From Alphaproteobacteria bacterium (lineage in GTDB: Bacteria > Pseudomonadota > Alphaproteobacteria > Sphingomonadales > Emcibacteraceae), in the NCBI GenBank assembly GCA_020446675.1, contig JAGREE010000009.1:116029-180028 (forward strand): DNA of 64,000 nucleotides. Direction: 5' to 3'. Positions within the stretch are counted from its first letter, which is position 1; every line of letters starts with the position of its first letter. The notes below the pieces were generated by a model. It did no database searches. It worked only from the letters and a program-made list of their open reading frames with translations, and was not told the origin of the DNA. The position numbers were made by a program, and so were the translations under genes. This document shows positions 19,231 through 28,048 of this stretch, piece after piece.

Positions 19231-20571
19231 CTATTTTCCGATGCAAAACTCTTTGAAAATCTTTTCCAGTATATCTTCAACATCGACATAACCGGTAATC
19301 TTACCGATATCACGGGCAGCCATACGCAAATCTTCACTCTGTAATTCAAGGGCAAAATGATCGGCATCAACATATCTTTTCATATGTTTAAGGGCCGATT
19401 GCAAATTCGCCCTGTGTCTGGTTCTGGTCAAGGACGGGGTGTCAGTAAGTTCCATTCGTTTACTCACTTCCCTTTCAAATGCGGTCATAAAATCATCGAG
19501 CCCTTGACGGGTTTTTGCAGAAACCGACCAGACTCCTATTCCACCAAAAGCATATTCTGAATGTGTTTTTACATCCAATAGATCTACTTTATTGATCAAT
19601 ATCATGGTATTTTCATCAATGTGTTTTAGCATCTGATCACCAAGATAATGGTCCTGGGTGCCGTCAATAACAACAATTTTTAAATCCGCATCCGCCGCCT
19701 TTACTTCCGCACGACGGATCCCCTCTGATTCAATTTCATTATCGCTATAACGGATGCCTGCTGTATCTATGACACTGACCGGAAAGCCTGAAATATCAAG
19801 ATGTACTTCCAGCAAATCCCGGGTCGTGCCCGCAATATCTGAAACAATGGCAACGTCCCGCTTTGAAAGATAATTCATCAGTGAAGATTTTCCCGCATTT
19901 GGCGCACCAAGAATAATAACCTGAAGACCGTGACGAAGTCTTTCGCCCCTATGGCCATCGGCCAGATGTTTTTCGATTTCTGCGTATAATTTTTCTATGA
20001 CAGGTCTTACTCTTTCTCCGACATCATCCGGAATTTCCTCATCAGAAAAATCAATGTCGGCTTCCAGATAAGCCATTGCCGTAATCAATTCCTTTCGCCA
20101 TCCCTCATAAAGGTTCGCTAGCTCCCCCTCCATCTGCCTGAGTGCCTGTTTTCTTTGTCCACTGGTTTCTGCATTAATAAGATCTGCCAAACCCTCAGCC
20201 GATGTCAGATCCATCTTTCCATTATCAAATGCACGGCGGGTAAATTCTCCGGCTTCCGCACTTCTTAGTCCATTAATTTTCGAAAGTGCTTCCAGAAAAC
20301 CGGCCGTGACTGCATAGCCACCATGTATATGAAATTCAGCAACATCCTCACCCGTAAAACTGTTGGGTCCTTGGAAAAAAATAAGGATACCCTGATCCAG
20401 ACGTTCCCCAGTCGATGGATCATAAAACCAGGTCAGCATAGCTTTTCTTGCTTCCGGACATTTTTGTTTTTTTGTTAATAACAAAATTGCCTTTTCTGTC
20501 AGTGGACCTGACAGACGAATGACGCTGACGCCGGCGCGCCCTTTCCCGCTTGATAATGCAAAAATTGTCAT
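19231..20571 (-). CDS. mnmE: tRNA modification GTPase MnmE (TrmE)
   Basis: A 446-residue dimeric GTPase partner of MnmG. The N-terminal tetrahydrofolate-binding domain (about 1-118) begins TIFALSSGKGRAGVSVIRLSG. It is followed by a helical domain with an inserted G domain: P-loop GAPNAGKSS, DTAG (VIDTAGIR), NKVD. The protein ends CIGK, the canonical MnmE C-terminus with its catalytic cysteine. It is the first gene of the minus-strand mnmE-mnmG-rsmG-parA-parB run. Confidence 0.96.
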   Translation of the reverse strand: MTIFALSSGKGRAGVSVIRLSGPLTEKAILLLTKKQKCPEARKAMLTWFYDPSTGERLDQGILIFFQGPNSFTGEDVAEFHIHGGYAVTAGFLEALSKINGLRSAEAGEFTRRAFDNGKMDLTSAEGLADLINAETSGQRKQALRQMEGELANLYEGWRKELITAMAYLEADIDFSDEEIPDDVGERVRPVIEKLYAEIEKHLADGHRGERLRHGLQVIILGAPNAGKSSLMNYLSKRDVAIVSDIAGTTRDLLEVHLDISGFPVSVIDTAGIRYSDNEIESEGIRRAEVKAADADLKIVVIDGTQDHYLGDQMLKHIDENTMILINKVDLLDVKTHSEYAFGGIGVWSVSAKTRQGLDDFMTAFEREVSKRMELTDTPSLTRTRHRANLQSALKHMKRYVDADHFALELQSEDLRMAARDIGKITGYVDVEDILEKIFKEFCIGK

Positions 20572-20860
20572 GTGAATTTATCACCTGAATTTTCAAAAAA
20601 TTAGTCATTGATATTTCACTATGCTATAACTTAACAAAGTGGATAACACCACCAAAAAAGCTGCGCTCTCAAATTGCGAAGAAGGTCTCCTTATACGACA
20701 TCTAATTACTGTTGATCGCTGTAGCGTCCTTAAATTTTTGTTTTTTTAAAGTCGTCTTTTTTTAACTTATTGTTTTTAAATGATTTTTGAAGATATCCAC
20801 AGCACAAAAGAAGAAATAATTTAAAGGCTTATTTTTCTATTATAGGATGATAAATATTTT
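20572..20860. other. AT-rich divergent intergenic region between mnmE and ogt, with two DnaA-like boxes
   Basis: This 289-base gap must hold the divergent promoters for mnmE (minus) and the alkyltransferase gene (plus). I see no gene in it. Two near-consensus DnaA boxes occur: AGTGGATAA at 20638-20646 (reverse of TTATCCACT) and ATATCCACA at 20793-20801, each one base off TTATCCACA. Long T/A tracts lie at about 20735-20790. No convincing terminator or structured RNA was recognised. Confidence 0.5.
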
Positions 20861-21328
20861 ATGTCACAACTATCAGTTCATAGCCCAGTAGGCGACCTGA
20901 CAATAAGCGAAGAAGATGGAAAAATAGTTTCTCTTGATTGGGGATGGTCCCCTTTTCAGCAGGAAAATGAAATTTTATTAAAAGCAAAAAATTTGCTTGA
21001 GCATTATTTTGATGGTGAAAATCCAAAATTCGATTTACCGTTAAATCCTCACGGAACAGATTTTCAGAAAAATGTCTGGAAAATTATGTGTGAAATTCCT
21101 TATGGATCATTTTTGACATATGGGGAAATTTCCAAAAGATTAAATTCACATGCCCGTGCCGTTGGTATGGCTTGTGGCCGAAATCCGATCCCGATCATTA
21201 TTCCCTGTCACCGGGTTCTTGGACAAAACGGAAAACTGACCGGGTTTTCCGGCGGTGAAGGCGTCGAAACCAAACGCTACCTTCTTGAGCTTGAAGACGT
21301 TGGTGATAATCTGAGCTTTTCGTTTTAA
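20861..21328 (+). CDS. Methylated-DNA--[protein]-cysteine S-methyltransferase
   Basis: A 155-residue suicide repair protein that removes O6-alkyl groups from guanine. The active-site motif IIPCHRVLG with C116 and the HTH/arginine-finger region (YGEISKRLNSHARAVGMACGRNP) are intact. Length fits the Ogt type without an N-terminal Ada domain, so it is probably a constitutive repair enzyme. It is the only plus-strand gene between mnmE and the origin. It is convergent with the NhaC antiporter, with a gap of 7 bases and no visible terminator. Confidence 0.95.
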   Translation: MSQLSVHSPVGDLTISEEDGKIVSLDWGWSPFQQENEILLKAKNLLEHYFDGENPKFDLPLNPHGTDFQKNVWKIMCEIPYGSFLTYGEISKRLNSHARAVGMACGRNPIPIIIPCHRVLGQNGKLTGFSGGEGVETKRYLLELEDVGDNLSFSF

Positions 21329-21335
21329 GACGAAA

Positions 21336-22799
21336 TTATTCTGCTAAAACCTCATCAGGATTGATCGGTGCAATTTTTATATTATACATTCCGTATAAAA
21401 CAGAAACAATTGGACTGATCAGATTAAAGAAGCAATAGGGAAGATAAGCAAAGGTCGCGATGCCCAAAGTGCTGGAGAAAAAAGCCCCACAAGTATTCCA
21501 TGGAACCAGAACAGACGTTACCGTTCCCGTATCCTCAAGTGCACGCGAAAGATTTTTTGCGGCCAGTCCTCTTCTTTTGAATTCAAGCCGATACATACGG
21601 CCTGGAAGCACGATAGAAATATACTGGTCACCCGCAAGAATATTTGTGCCAATACACGTCAAGGCTGTAACCAAAATTAGTGAGCCCGTTGAATGAGCCA
21701 TACCGACAAGACCAATGACAAGCCTCTTGAGCAGACCGAATTTCTCCATTATTGATCCAAAAGTGATTGCACACATAATGAGCCAGATTGTATCCAGCAT
21801 TCCGGCCATTCCACCCTGTGTCAGTAGCTCATCCATAGCCGTATTTCCGGTATTTGCCGTATATCCTGCAAATAATGAACGCCATACTCCATCAAGTAAA
21901 ACAACAATTTCATTGTGACCATTGGCACCGGCAAATTTTTCAATAACATCCTGTTGAAAAATAAGCGCCATTACAACGCCCGTCAGTGTACCGATTACCA
22001 AAGTCGGAAATGCCGGGTTCTTTTTAACCGCTAGGGCAAATACCACAACAAGCGGAAAGAGTAGATAAACCCCTATCGTAAAATTACTTTTGATCAAATC
22101 AAGCTGAGCACTTAAATCAACAGTATCCGAGCTGATATCACTGGTAAAACCAATAATTAAATAAAGTGTAATGGCAAAAGTAATCGACGGGAAAGTCGTC
22201 CAGGTCATGTGTCTAATATGAGTAAACAGATCGGTTCCGGCAACAGCCGGAGCAAGATTTGTTGTATCTGAAAGTGGTGACATTTTATCGCCAAAATAAG
22301 CCCCTGATATAATGGCACCAGCCGTTATTTCCGGTTGCAATCCAAGTCCCGAAGCAATACCCATCAGGCCAATACCAATTGTACTTGCCACAGTCCAACT
22401 GCTGCCAATGCTGATCGCAGCAATAGAACTTAATATACAGGCTGTAAAATAAAATATATTGGGATTAATAATCTGAAGTCCATAATAGATCATTGCCGGA
22501 ACCGTACCTGCCAATATCCATGATCCGATCAGCATTCCTACAGCCATAAGTATAAGAATTGCACCAAATGTATTTGAAATTCCCTGGGCAATTGCCTTTT
22601 CAACATCTCGCCAGTTATGACCGTTCTTAACACCAATAATGAGGGCCACACACCCTGCCATTATAAGCGCTATCTGATTAGCCCCACTTGATGACCCATC
22701 CCCGTATAAATAAACGGACATACTTAACATACTGACTAGCGCAACGACCGGTATAAGGGCGTCAATAAAACTTGGTTCGCGTTCGATACTTTCTGACAT
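21336..22799 (-). CDS. Na+/H+ antiporter, NhaC family
   Basis: A 487-residue polytopic inner-membrane protein with about 11-12 hydrophobic segments. NhaC-family blocks include SSWTVASTIGIGLMGIA and the polar motif GAYFGDKMSPLSDTTNLAPAVAG, which is split around residues 165-190 and is likely part of the ion pathway. Expected role: sodium extrusion and pH homeostasis, sensible in a marine organism, though some NhaC-like proteins exchange organic substrates. It lies 106 bases downstream of rho on the same strand, separated by a strong terminator, so it probably has its own promoter. Confidence 0.9.
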   Translation of the reverse strand: MSESIEREPSFIDALIPVVALVSMLSMSVYLYGDGSSSGANQIALIMAGCVALIIGVKNGHNWRDVEKAIAQGISNTFGAILILMAVGMLIGSWILAGTVPAMIYYGLQIINPNIFYFTACILSSIAAISIGSSWTVASTIGIGLMGIASGLGLQPEITAGAIISGAYFGDKMSPLSDTTNLAPAVAGTDLFTHIRHMTWTTFPSITFAITLYLIIGFTSDISSDTVDLSAQLDLIKSNFTIGVYLLFPLVVVFALAVKKNPAFPTLVIGTLTGVVMALIFQQDVIEKFAGANGHNEIVVLLDGVWRSLFAGYTANTGNTAMDELLTQGGMAGMLDTIWLIMCAITFGSIMEKFGLLKRLVIGLVGMAHSTGSLILVTALTCIGTNILAGDQYISIVLPGRMYRLEFKRRGLAAKNLSRALEDTGTVTSVLVPWNTCGAFFSSTLGIATFAYLPYCFFNLISPIVSVLYGMYNIKIAPINPDEVLAE

Positions 22800-22861
22800 A
22801 TAAAATCATCCCAATTACTTTTTTCCTGATTAAAGCAGAGAAAGACAAAAATTTCCACCAA

Positions 22862-22890
22862 TAAAAAAAGGCCCGATCTCCCGGGCCCTC
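22862..22890 (-). terminator. Intrinsic terminator after rho
   Basis: On the minus strand a GGCCCG/CGGGCC hairpin (arms 22870-22875 and 22882-22887, 6-base loop) is followed by a run of seven U residues (complement of 22863-22869). It lies 16 bases past the rho stop codon and is the clearest factor-independent terminator in the left half. Confidence 0.9.
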
Positions 22891-22905
22891 TTAATCATCT
22901 ATCAA

Positions 22906-24162
22906 TTAATTATTCATTGAATTATAAAATTCTTCGTTATCTTTGGTATCTTTAAGCTTATTGATAAGAAATTCTATGGCATCAACGGATCCCATCGGCA
23001 TCAATATCCGTCTTAGAACATACATTTTTGCCAAGGTGCCCGCATCAAGAAGAAGTTCTTCTTTCCTGGTGCCGGATTTTGTAATATCAATAGCCGGGAA
23101 TATCCGTTTATCGCTAACCTTACGATCTAGAACAATTTCAGAGTTACCTGTCCCCTTAAATTCTTCAAAGATAACCTCATCCATACGGCTGCCTGTATCA
23201 ATAAGAGCTGTGGCAATAATTGTCAGTGAACCACCCTCTTCAATATTACGCGCTGCCCCGAAAAACCGCTTCGGTCTTTGTAAGGCATTGGCATCAACAC
23301 CACCGGTAAGAACTTTACCGGAGCTAGGAATAACCGTATTATAAGCACGCGCCAAGCGTGTAATACTATCTAAAAGAATGACAACATCATATTTATTTTC
23401 TACAAGTCTTTTTGCTTTTTCTATAACCATTTCAGCGACTTGTACGTGACGGCTTGCCGGCTCATCAAAAGTTGAGCTTACAACTTCCCCTTTTACTGAG
23501 CGCCTCATATCCGTGACCTCTTCCGGTCTTTCATCTATAAGAAGCACAATCAAAAAAACGTCAGGGTGATTTTCTTTAATAGCATGAGCAATATTTTGCA
23601 TCAGCACCGTTTTACCGGTTCGTGGTGGGGCCACAATAACGGCCCGTTGACCAAACCCGATTGGCGCTACTAAATCAATAACCCGTGTTGATTTATCCTT
23701 TAAGGTCGGATCATCTCTATCCAGCTTGAATTTCCGGTCCGGATGTAAGGGGGTCAGACTGTCAAAATGAACTTTATGCTTTCCGGCCTCTGTATCTTTA
23801 TGATTTACCTGTGATACCTTCAAAAGGGCAAAATAACGTTCACCGTCCTTAGGCGCACGAATATGTCCTTCGACGGTGTCCCCTGTTCTTAGTCCAAACC
23901 TTTTAATTTGGCTTGGGCTGACATAAATATCATCAGGGCCCGGAAGATAATTTGATTCAGGAGATCTTAAAAAACCAAACCCATCCTGCAATACTTCAAC
24001 AACGCCACCACCGGTTATTTCTTCATTTCTTGAAGCCAGTGCCTTTAAAATAGCGAACATCATGTCCTGTTTGCGCATATTGCTGGCGTTTTCGACATTG
24101 TTTTCTTCGGCCAAATCCAAAAGTTCGGCCGGGGCTTTCTTTTTAAGGTCCAATAAATTCAT
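22906..24162 (-). CDS. rho: Transcription termination factor Rho
   Basis: A 418-residue hexameric RNA helicase. The N-terminal helical and cold-shock-like RNA-binding domain ([22 protein letters not shown], read as two adjacent blocks) is followed by the ATPase core: Walker A APPRTGKT, then [16 protein letters not shown], and the R-loop/Q-loop segment [15 protein letters not shown]. Length is normal and the protein has no acidic insertion. It lies downstream of hemJ with a 152-base gap that appears to contain its own promoter, leaving a leader of roughly 100 nt. Confidence 0.98.
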   Translation of the reverse strand: MNLLDLKKKAPAELLDLAEENNVENASNMRKQDMMFAILKALASRNEEITGGGVVEVLQDGFGFLRSPESNYLPGPDDIYVSPSQIKRFGLRTGDTVEGHIRAPKDGERYFALLKVSQVNHKDTEAGKHKVHFDSLTPLHPDRKFKLDRDDPTLKDKSTRVIDLVAPIGFGQRAVIVAPPRTGKTVLMQNIAHAIKENHPDVFLIVLLIDERPEEVTDMRRSVKGEVVSSTFDEPASRHVQVAEMVIEKAKRLVENKYDVVILLDSITRLARAYNTVIPSSGKVLTGGVDANALQRPKRFFGAARNIEEGGSLTIIATALIDTGSRMDEVIFEEFKGTGNSEIVLDRKVSDKRIFPAIDITKSGTRKEELLLDAGTLAKMYVLRRILMPMGSVDAIEFLINKLKDTKDNEEFYNSMNN

Positions 24163-24270
24163 TATAGATATCCAAACGGTTTGAAAAAATTAGGAGTTTT
24201 TTTAATAGAAGGTCAGTAAGTTGATTAAAAAATAGAAGATGCCGCATCAGACGATACGACTGAAGGTTTT

Positions 24271-24299
24271 ATAATACGACAATTTATAAAATTAGCCAA
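24271..24299 (-). promoter_or_regulatory. Candidate rho promoter
   Basis: On the minus strand TTGGCT (complement of 24294-24299) and TATTAT (complement of 24271-24276) are separated by exactly 17 bases. The predicted transcript would start about 100 bases before the rho start codon. Rho is commonly autoregulated through its leader, so a leader of this length is plausible; autoregulation here is inference only. Confidence 0.4.
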
Positions 24300-24314
24300 T
24301 AGGATTTTTTAAAA

Positions 24315-24776
24315 TTACGAAAATGGCCTTATAAAGACCATAAAAACTATGACGATCATCAATAACGTTGGCACTTCATTCATCATTCGAAAATATTTTT
24401 CTGAATGAATATTCTCATCCCTTTCAAAGGCTTTACGCCACATGGATAAATAGCCATGAAAACCGCTCATTAGGACCACTGCCGCAAATTTTATATAAAA
24501 CCACCCCCCCGCATGCCAACTATCCTGGCCTATGGAAAGTGCCAGTCCGAAAATCCAGGTTGCTGACATAGCCGGATTTATAATGATACGCATAAGTTTA
24601 CGTTCCATTTCCTTAAACATTTCCGATGCAGAACTACCCACTTCTAACCGCGTATGATAAACAAAAAGTCTTGGCAGATAAAACATTCCCGCCATCCAGC
24701 TAATGACCGAAATAATATGAAACGCTAACAGCCAGTAATAAGCTTCTCTAAGAAAATCCACTATATTTTCAATCAT
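24315..24776 (-). CDS. hemJ: Protoporphyrinogen oxidase HemJ
   Basis: A 153-residue membrane protein with four hydrophobic segments, matching the HemJ (UPF0093) family, which oxidises protoporphyrinogen IX to protoporphyrin IX. The family features are an N-terminal AFHIISVISWMAGMFYLPRLF with the conserved His, RLFVYH in the first loop, and KFAAVVLMSGFHG later. Its position directly after hemH and hemE makes a haem operon and supports the assignment over a generic membrane protein. Confidence 0.94.
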   Translation of the reverse strand: MIENIVDFLREAYYWLLAFHIISVISWMAGMFYLPRLFVYHTRLEVGSSASEMFKEMERKLMRIIINPAMSATWIFGLALSIGQDSWHAGGWFYIKFAAVVLMSGFHGYLSMWRKAFERDENIHSEKYFRMMNEVPTLLMIVIVFMVFIRPFS

Positions 24777-24794
24777 TTAATATCCTAAAGTCCC

Positions 24795-25769
24795 CTATTT
24801 CATATGCTTTTGAACAAGATTTGAAAGACCTTCAATAAATATCGGATTATCAGAAACCGTAACAATACGCCTATAATCTTTAACACCGACTTTCTCTGCC
24901 AGCTCTTTATACTCAATATCCAGCTCAACGAGCGTTTCTGAATGTTCAGATACAAAAGCGATTGGCACCATTATGATATTTTTTTTATCTTGCGCTGCCC
25001 GTTCAATCTCATCTTCCGTGGAAGGACCGATCCACTCCAATGGCCCAACCCTACTCTGATAGCATATTATATGATCAAGCTTCTCATTTTTCAGCTCCTC
25101 CATTAATGCTGCACCCGTAATTTCGACCTGGCTCTGATAAGGGTCCCCCGCTTCAATGGTCTTTTTGGGCAGCCCGTGCGCAGAAAGAAGAAGTCTGTAT
25201 TCTGATTTATCCTTAATGTCCACCAGCCTGGCTCTTATCAGATCTGCCATGGCTTTTATGAAAAAAACATGGTCCGGGTAATCTTTAACAACACTATAGG
25301 GAACATTAAGCCCTGCATTTTTAGCTGATTTGTTCCATTCAATAAGTCCTGTCCCGGTTGTCGTGACACTATATTGCGGGTAAAGCGGTAATAATATTAT
25401 CTGATCTGGATCATATGCCTTTACCTGCATCGCTGCTTCAATTGCAAATGGATGCCAGTATCTCATAAAAATAAAACATTTATAGTCAGTGTCATTATTA
25501 TCCGAATTTTCATTTAATTTATTTTCAAGGGCAAGACGCTGCTTTTCCGTTTCTTCCAAGATCGGTGATTTGTTGCCGATTTGCCGATAAATATCCTGAG
25601 CAATAGGTGCACGACGGGAAGAGATAATCTTCGCAATAATCCAGCGAAACGGATTTGGCACCGTAATAATGGCCGGATCGTAAAAAAGATTAAATAAAAA
25701 TGGTTTTACGGCCTCAAGACTGTCTGGACCACCAAGATTAAACATGACAACCGCTGTTTTTTTTCTCAT
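24795..25769 (-). CDS. hemH: Ferrochelatase
   Basis: A 324-residue enzyme inserting Fe2+ into protoporphyrin IX, the final step of haem b synthesis. It begins with the family motif VVMFNLGGPDSLEAVKPFLFNL. The metal-binding catalytic His lies in LLLSAHGLPKK, and the conserved acidic residue in FVSEHSETLVELD. Length is normal. It is 2 bases from hemE and 18 from hemJ, so hemE-hemH-hemJ is one transcription unit reading away from the origin. Confidence 0.97.
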   Translation of the reverse strand: MRKKTAVVMFNLGGPDSLEAVKPFLFNLFYDPAIITVPNPFRWIIAKIISSRRAPIAQDIYRQIGNKSPILEETEKQRLALENKLNENSDNNDTDYKCFIFMRYWHPFAIEAAMQVKAYDPDQIILLPLYPQYSVTTTGTGLIEWNKSAKNAGLNVPYSVVKDYPDHVFFIKAMADLIRARLVDIKDKSEYRLLLSAHGLPKKTIEAGDPYQSQVEITGAALMEELKNEKLDHIICYQSRVGPLEWIGPSTEDEIERAAQDKKNIIMVPIAFVSEHSETLVELDIEYKELAEKVGVKDYRRIVTVSDNPIFIEGLSNLVQKHMK

Positions 25770-25771
25770 TC

Positions 25772-26809
25772 TTACCTTCGGTAATTTAAAATTATGTCTG
25801 AAACAAGCTTTACATTTTCAGGAGGAGTCTGTGGAACAATACCATGACCCAGATTAAAGATATGTGGCCCTTCTTTTAAGTGGTCAAGAATATGATAAAC
25901 CGCTTTTTCAAGAGCTGCACCGCCCGAAACCAGAAGCAACGGATCCAGGTTCCCTTGAACGGCACACAAAGGTTGAATGACATTTCTTACCCATGACGTT
26001 GACGTGGATGTATCTATACTAACACCATCAACTTTTGTTTTATTCACATAATTTCTGATTTTTGCGCCGGCCCCTTTTGGAAAGCCGATTATAGGAATTT
26101 CCGGATGCACTGCCCTGATATTTTGAACAATTTTCTGCATTGGCTCAATGCACCATTTAATAAATTCATCGGCCGGCAAGGTACCTGACCAGCTGTCAAA
26201 AATCTGCAGTGCTTCAGCACCATGATCAGCCTGTCGGATTAAATATTCTGACGTAGACTGAACCAAAAGATCAATTAATTTTTCAAATGTTGCCCGGTCC
26301 TGATAAGCCATTAACCGGGTCTCTGCCTGATCTTTAGATCCTTTTCCATTGACCATATAAGTTGCCACTGTCCAGGGAGCACCGGCAAATCCAATTAAGG
26401 CAACATGGTCAGGCAATTTTTTTGAAAGATTGGAAACAGTTTCATAAACAGGACTTAAATGTTCATGAAAGCCTTCCATTGAAAGTGCTTTAAATTTTTC
26501 CAAATTATCTACCGGTGTTAAAACAGGCCCTTCTCCTGTCTTGAATGCCAAATCCTGTCCAAGCGCGTGAGGAACAACAAGAATATCTGAAAATAATATG
26601 GCTGCATCCATATTAAACCTTCTTAAAGGCTGAAGGGTGACTTCAGTTGCAAATTCAGGATTATAACAGAGATCCAAAAATGACCCTGCTTCTTTTCTAA
26701 GTTTCATATATTCAGGGAGATAACGTCCTGCCTGCCTCATAAACCAGAATGGCACCCGTTCACTTGGGATTCCTTTTAAGGTCTGGATAAAAAGTTTGTT
26801 CTTACTCAT
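25772..26809 (-). CDS. hemE: Uroporphyrinogen decarboxylase
   Basis: A 345-residue enzyme decarboxylating uroporphyrinogen III to coproporphyrinogen III. The N-terminal signature PFWFMRQAGRYLPEY near residues 20-35, the ILFSDILVVPHALG block and FAGAPWTVATYM are present. It is the first gene left of the predicted origin, transcribed away from it. hemE next to the origin is the arrangement known from Caulobacter, whose origin overlaps hemE promoters. Confidence 0.98.
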   Translation of the reverse strand: MSKNKLFIQTLKGIPSERVPFWFMRQAGRYLPEYMKLRKEAGSFLDLCYNPEFATEVTLQPLRRFNMDAAILFSDILVVPHALGQDLAFKTGEGPVLTPVDNLEKFKALSMEGFHEHLSPVYETVSNLSKKLPDHVALIGFAGAPWTVATYMVNGKGSKDQAETRLMAYQDRATFEKLIDLLVQSTSEYLIRQADHGAEALQIFDSWSGTLPADEFIKWCIEPMQKIVQNIRAVHPEIPIIGFPKGAGAKIRNYVNKTKVDGVSIDTSTSTSWVRNVIQPLCAVQGNLDPLLLVSGGAALEKAVYHILDHLKEGPHIFNLGHGIVPQTPPENVKLVSDIILNYRR

Positions 26810-27211
26810 ATATTGGATGCTCAGTAAAGTTATTCACGGTTCTTTTTACTTATATTATATTTATATATAAATATTGTAGTTGTTAAGTGGTCCTGTGAAA
26901 ACTGTGGATTAAATCTTATCCACAGCGTTTACATTAATTACTCACAATAAACTTATTTCGTCTTAAAAATATAATTACAGTATTAGTCGATTAATTTTAG
27001 GCATATACATATAGTGATGACGAAAAAAATGATAGAAAAATATAAAATTCACAAAATTATAAATCTGCTTTAATAAAATTATACACAGGCTGAAAACTCT
27101 TGGGTCAAAAAATGAATTATGGGTGCAGAATATTTACTTATTGAAAAAAAGTAATCTTATCCCCACTATTCACCTGATTCAAAAATTTATAAAAAACGGA
27201 AAAATAATTAA
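26810..27211. other. Probable chromosomal replication origin (oriC)
   Basis: A 402-base gene-free, very AT-rich gap between divergent hemE and ppsR. Perfect TTWTNCACA DnaA boxes are TTATCCACA at 26916-26924 and TTATACACA at 27079-27087. One-mismatch boxes are TTATTCACG at 26830-26838, TGTGAAAAC at 26894-26902 (reverse), TGTGGATTA at 26903-26911 (reverse) and TTATCCCCA at 27157-27165. Three boxes therefore crowd 26894-26924. Candidate unwinding tracts are 26845-26880 and 26931-27080. The locus matches the Caulobacter origin, parS/parAB are near, and gene strand polarity flips here. No GC-skew calculation was possible. Confidence 0.85.
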
Positions 27212-28048
27212 ATGTCAAAAGTACATCTTCATCTCGTTTCCGATTCAACGGGTGATACATTGGAACAGGTTGCAAAAGCATCCCTTGTACAGTTTCCAAA
27301 AATAGAACCAATTAAACATTACTGGCCGATGATAAGAACAGCAAGACATATGGAACGTCTGATTGCGGAAATTGAAGAAAATCCCGGTATCGTTATGTTC
27401 ACTCTGGTCGATCATGAAATTGAAAAAGTCCTCGTTGATGCCTGTAAAAGTCATAAATGGCCTTATATATCTGTTCTTCAGGGCATTATTAGGGAATTGG
27501 GTCACCATCTTGGTCAGACTCCAACCGAACGACCTGGACTTCAGCATCAGATGGATGACGTCTATTTTGAGCGTATTGATGCCATTCAGTATACTTTGGC
27601 TCATGACGACGGGCAGATAACAGAGAATTTAAGGGATGCGGATATTATCCTTGTTGGTGTATCGCGGACGTCAAAAACCCCAACGTGTATCTATTTGGCG
27701 AACCGAGGATATAAAGCGGCCAATATTCCTATTGTTCCCGGGCTTCCAATTCCGTCGGAACTTGAACAGTGTAAAGATAAATTTATTGTCGGGCTCGTTA
27801 ACAGTGTCGACCGTCTGGTTCAGATCAGAAAAAACCGGCTATTAATGTTACAGGAAGACAAAACCACCGATTATGTAGATGAGGAACTTGTCAAAGAAGA
27901 AGTAAAGGAAGCCCGGCGGCTTTTTAGCAAAATGGGCTGGCCTACAGTTGATGTAACCAGACGTTCGATTGAGGAAACGTCAGTGGCCATTATAAATCTC
28001 AAAAATAAATTTGATGAAGAAAAAGCAGCGTGTCAGAAAAAGAAATAA
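27212..28048 (+). CDS. ppsR: Pyruvate, phosphate/water dikinase regulatory protein (DUF299)
   Basis: A 278-residue bifunctional kinase/pyrophosphorylase that reversibly phosphorylates PEP synthase or PPDK, controlling gluconeogenic flux. It opens with VHLHLVSDSTGDTLEQVAKA. The nucleotide loop GVSRTSKTPTCIYLANRGYK lies near residues 150-169, with DVTRRSIEETSVAI near the C-terminus. Whether the target is PpsA or PpdK cannot be decided here. It is the first gene right of the origin. Its 3' end overlaps the aroE start by 19 bases. Confidence 0.95.
   Translation: MSKVHLHLVSDSTGDTLEQVAKASLVQFPKIEPIKHYWPMIRTARHMERLIAEIEENPGIVMFTLVDHEIEKVLVDACKSHKWPYISVLQGIIRELGHHLGQTPTERPGLQHQMDDVYFERIDAIQYTLAHDDGQITENLRDADIILVGVSRTSKTPTCIYLANRGYKAANIPIVPGLPIPSELEQCKDKFIVGLVNSVDRLVQIRKNRLLMLQEDKTTDYVDEELVKEEVKEARRLFSKMGWPTVDVTRRSIEETSVAIINLKNKFDEEKAACQKKK

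Noticed and set aside
22943..23344. 133-residue open frame antisense to rho
   Set aside because: Shadow of the conserved ATPase core of rho; no domain, no ribosome-binding site.
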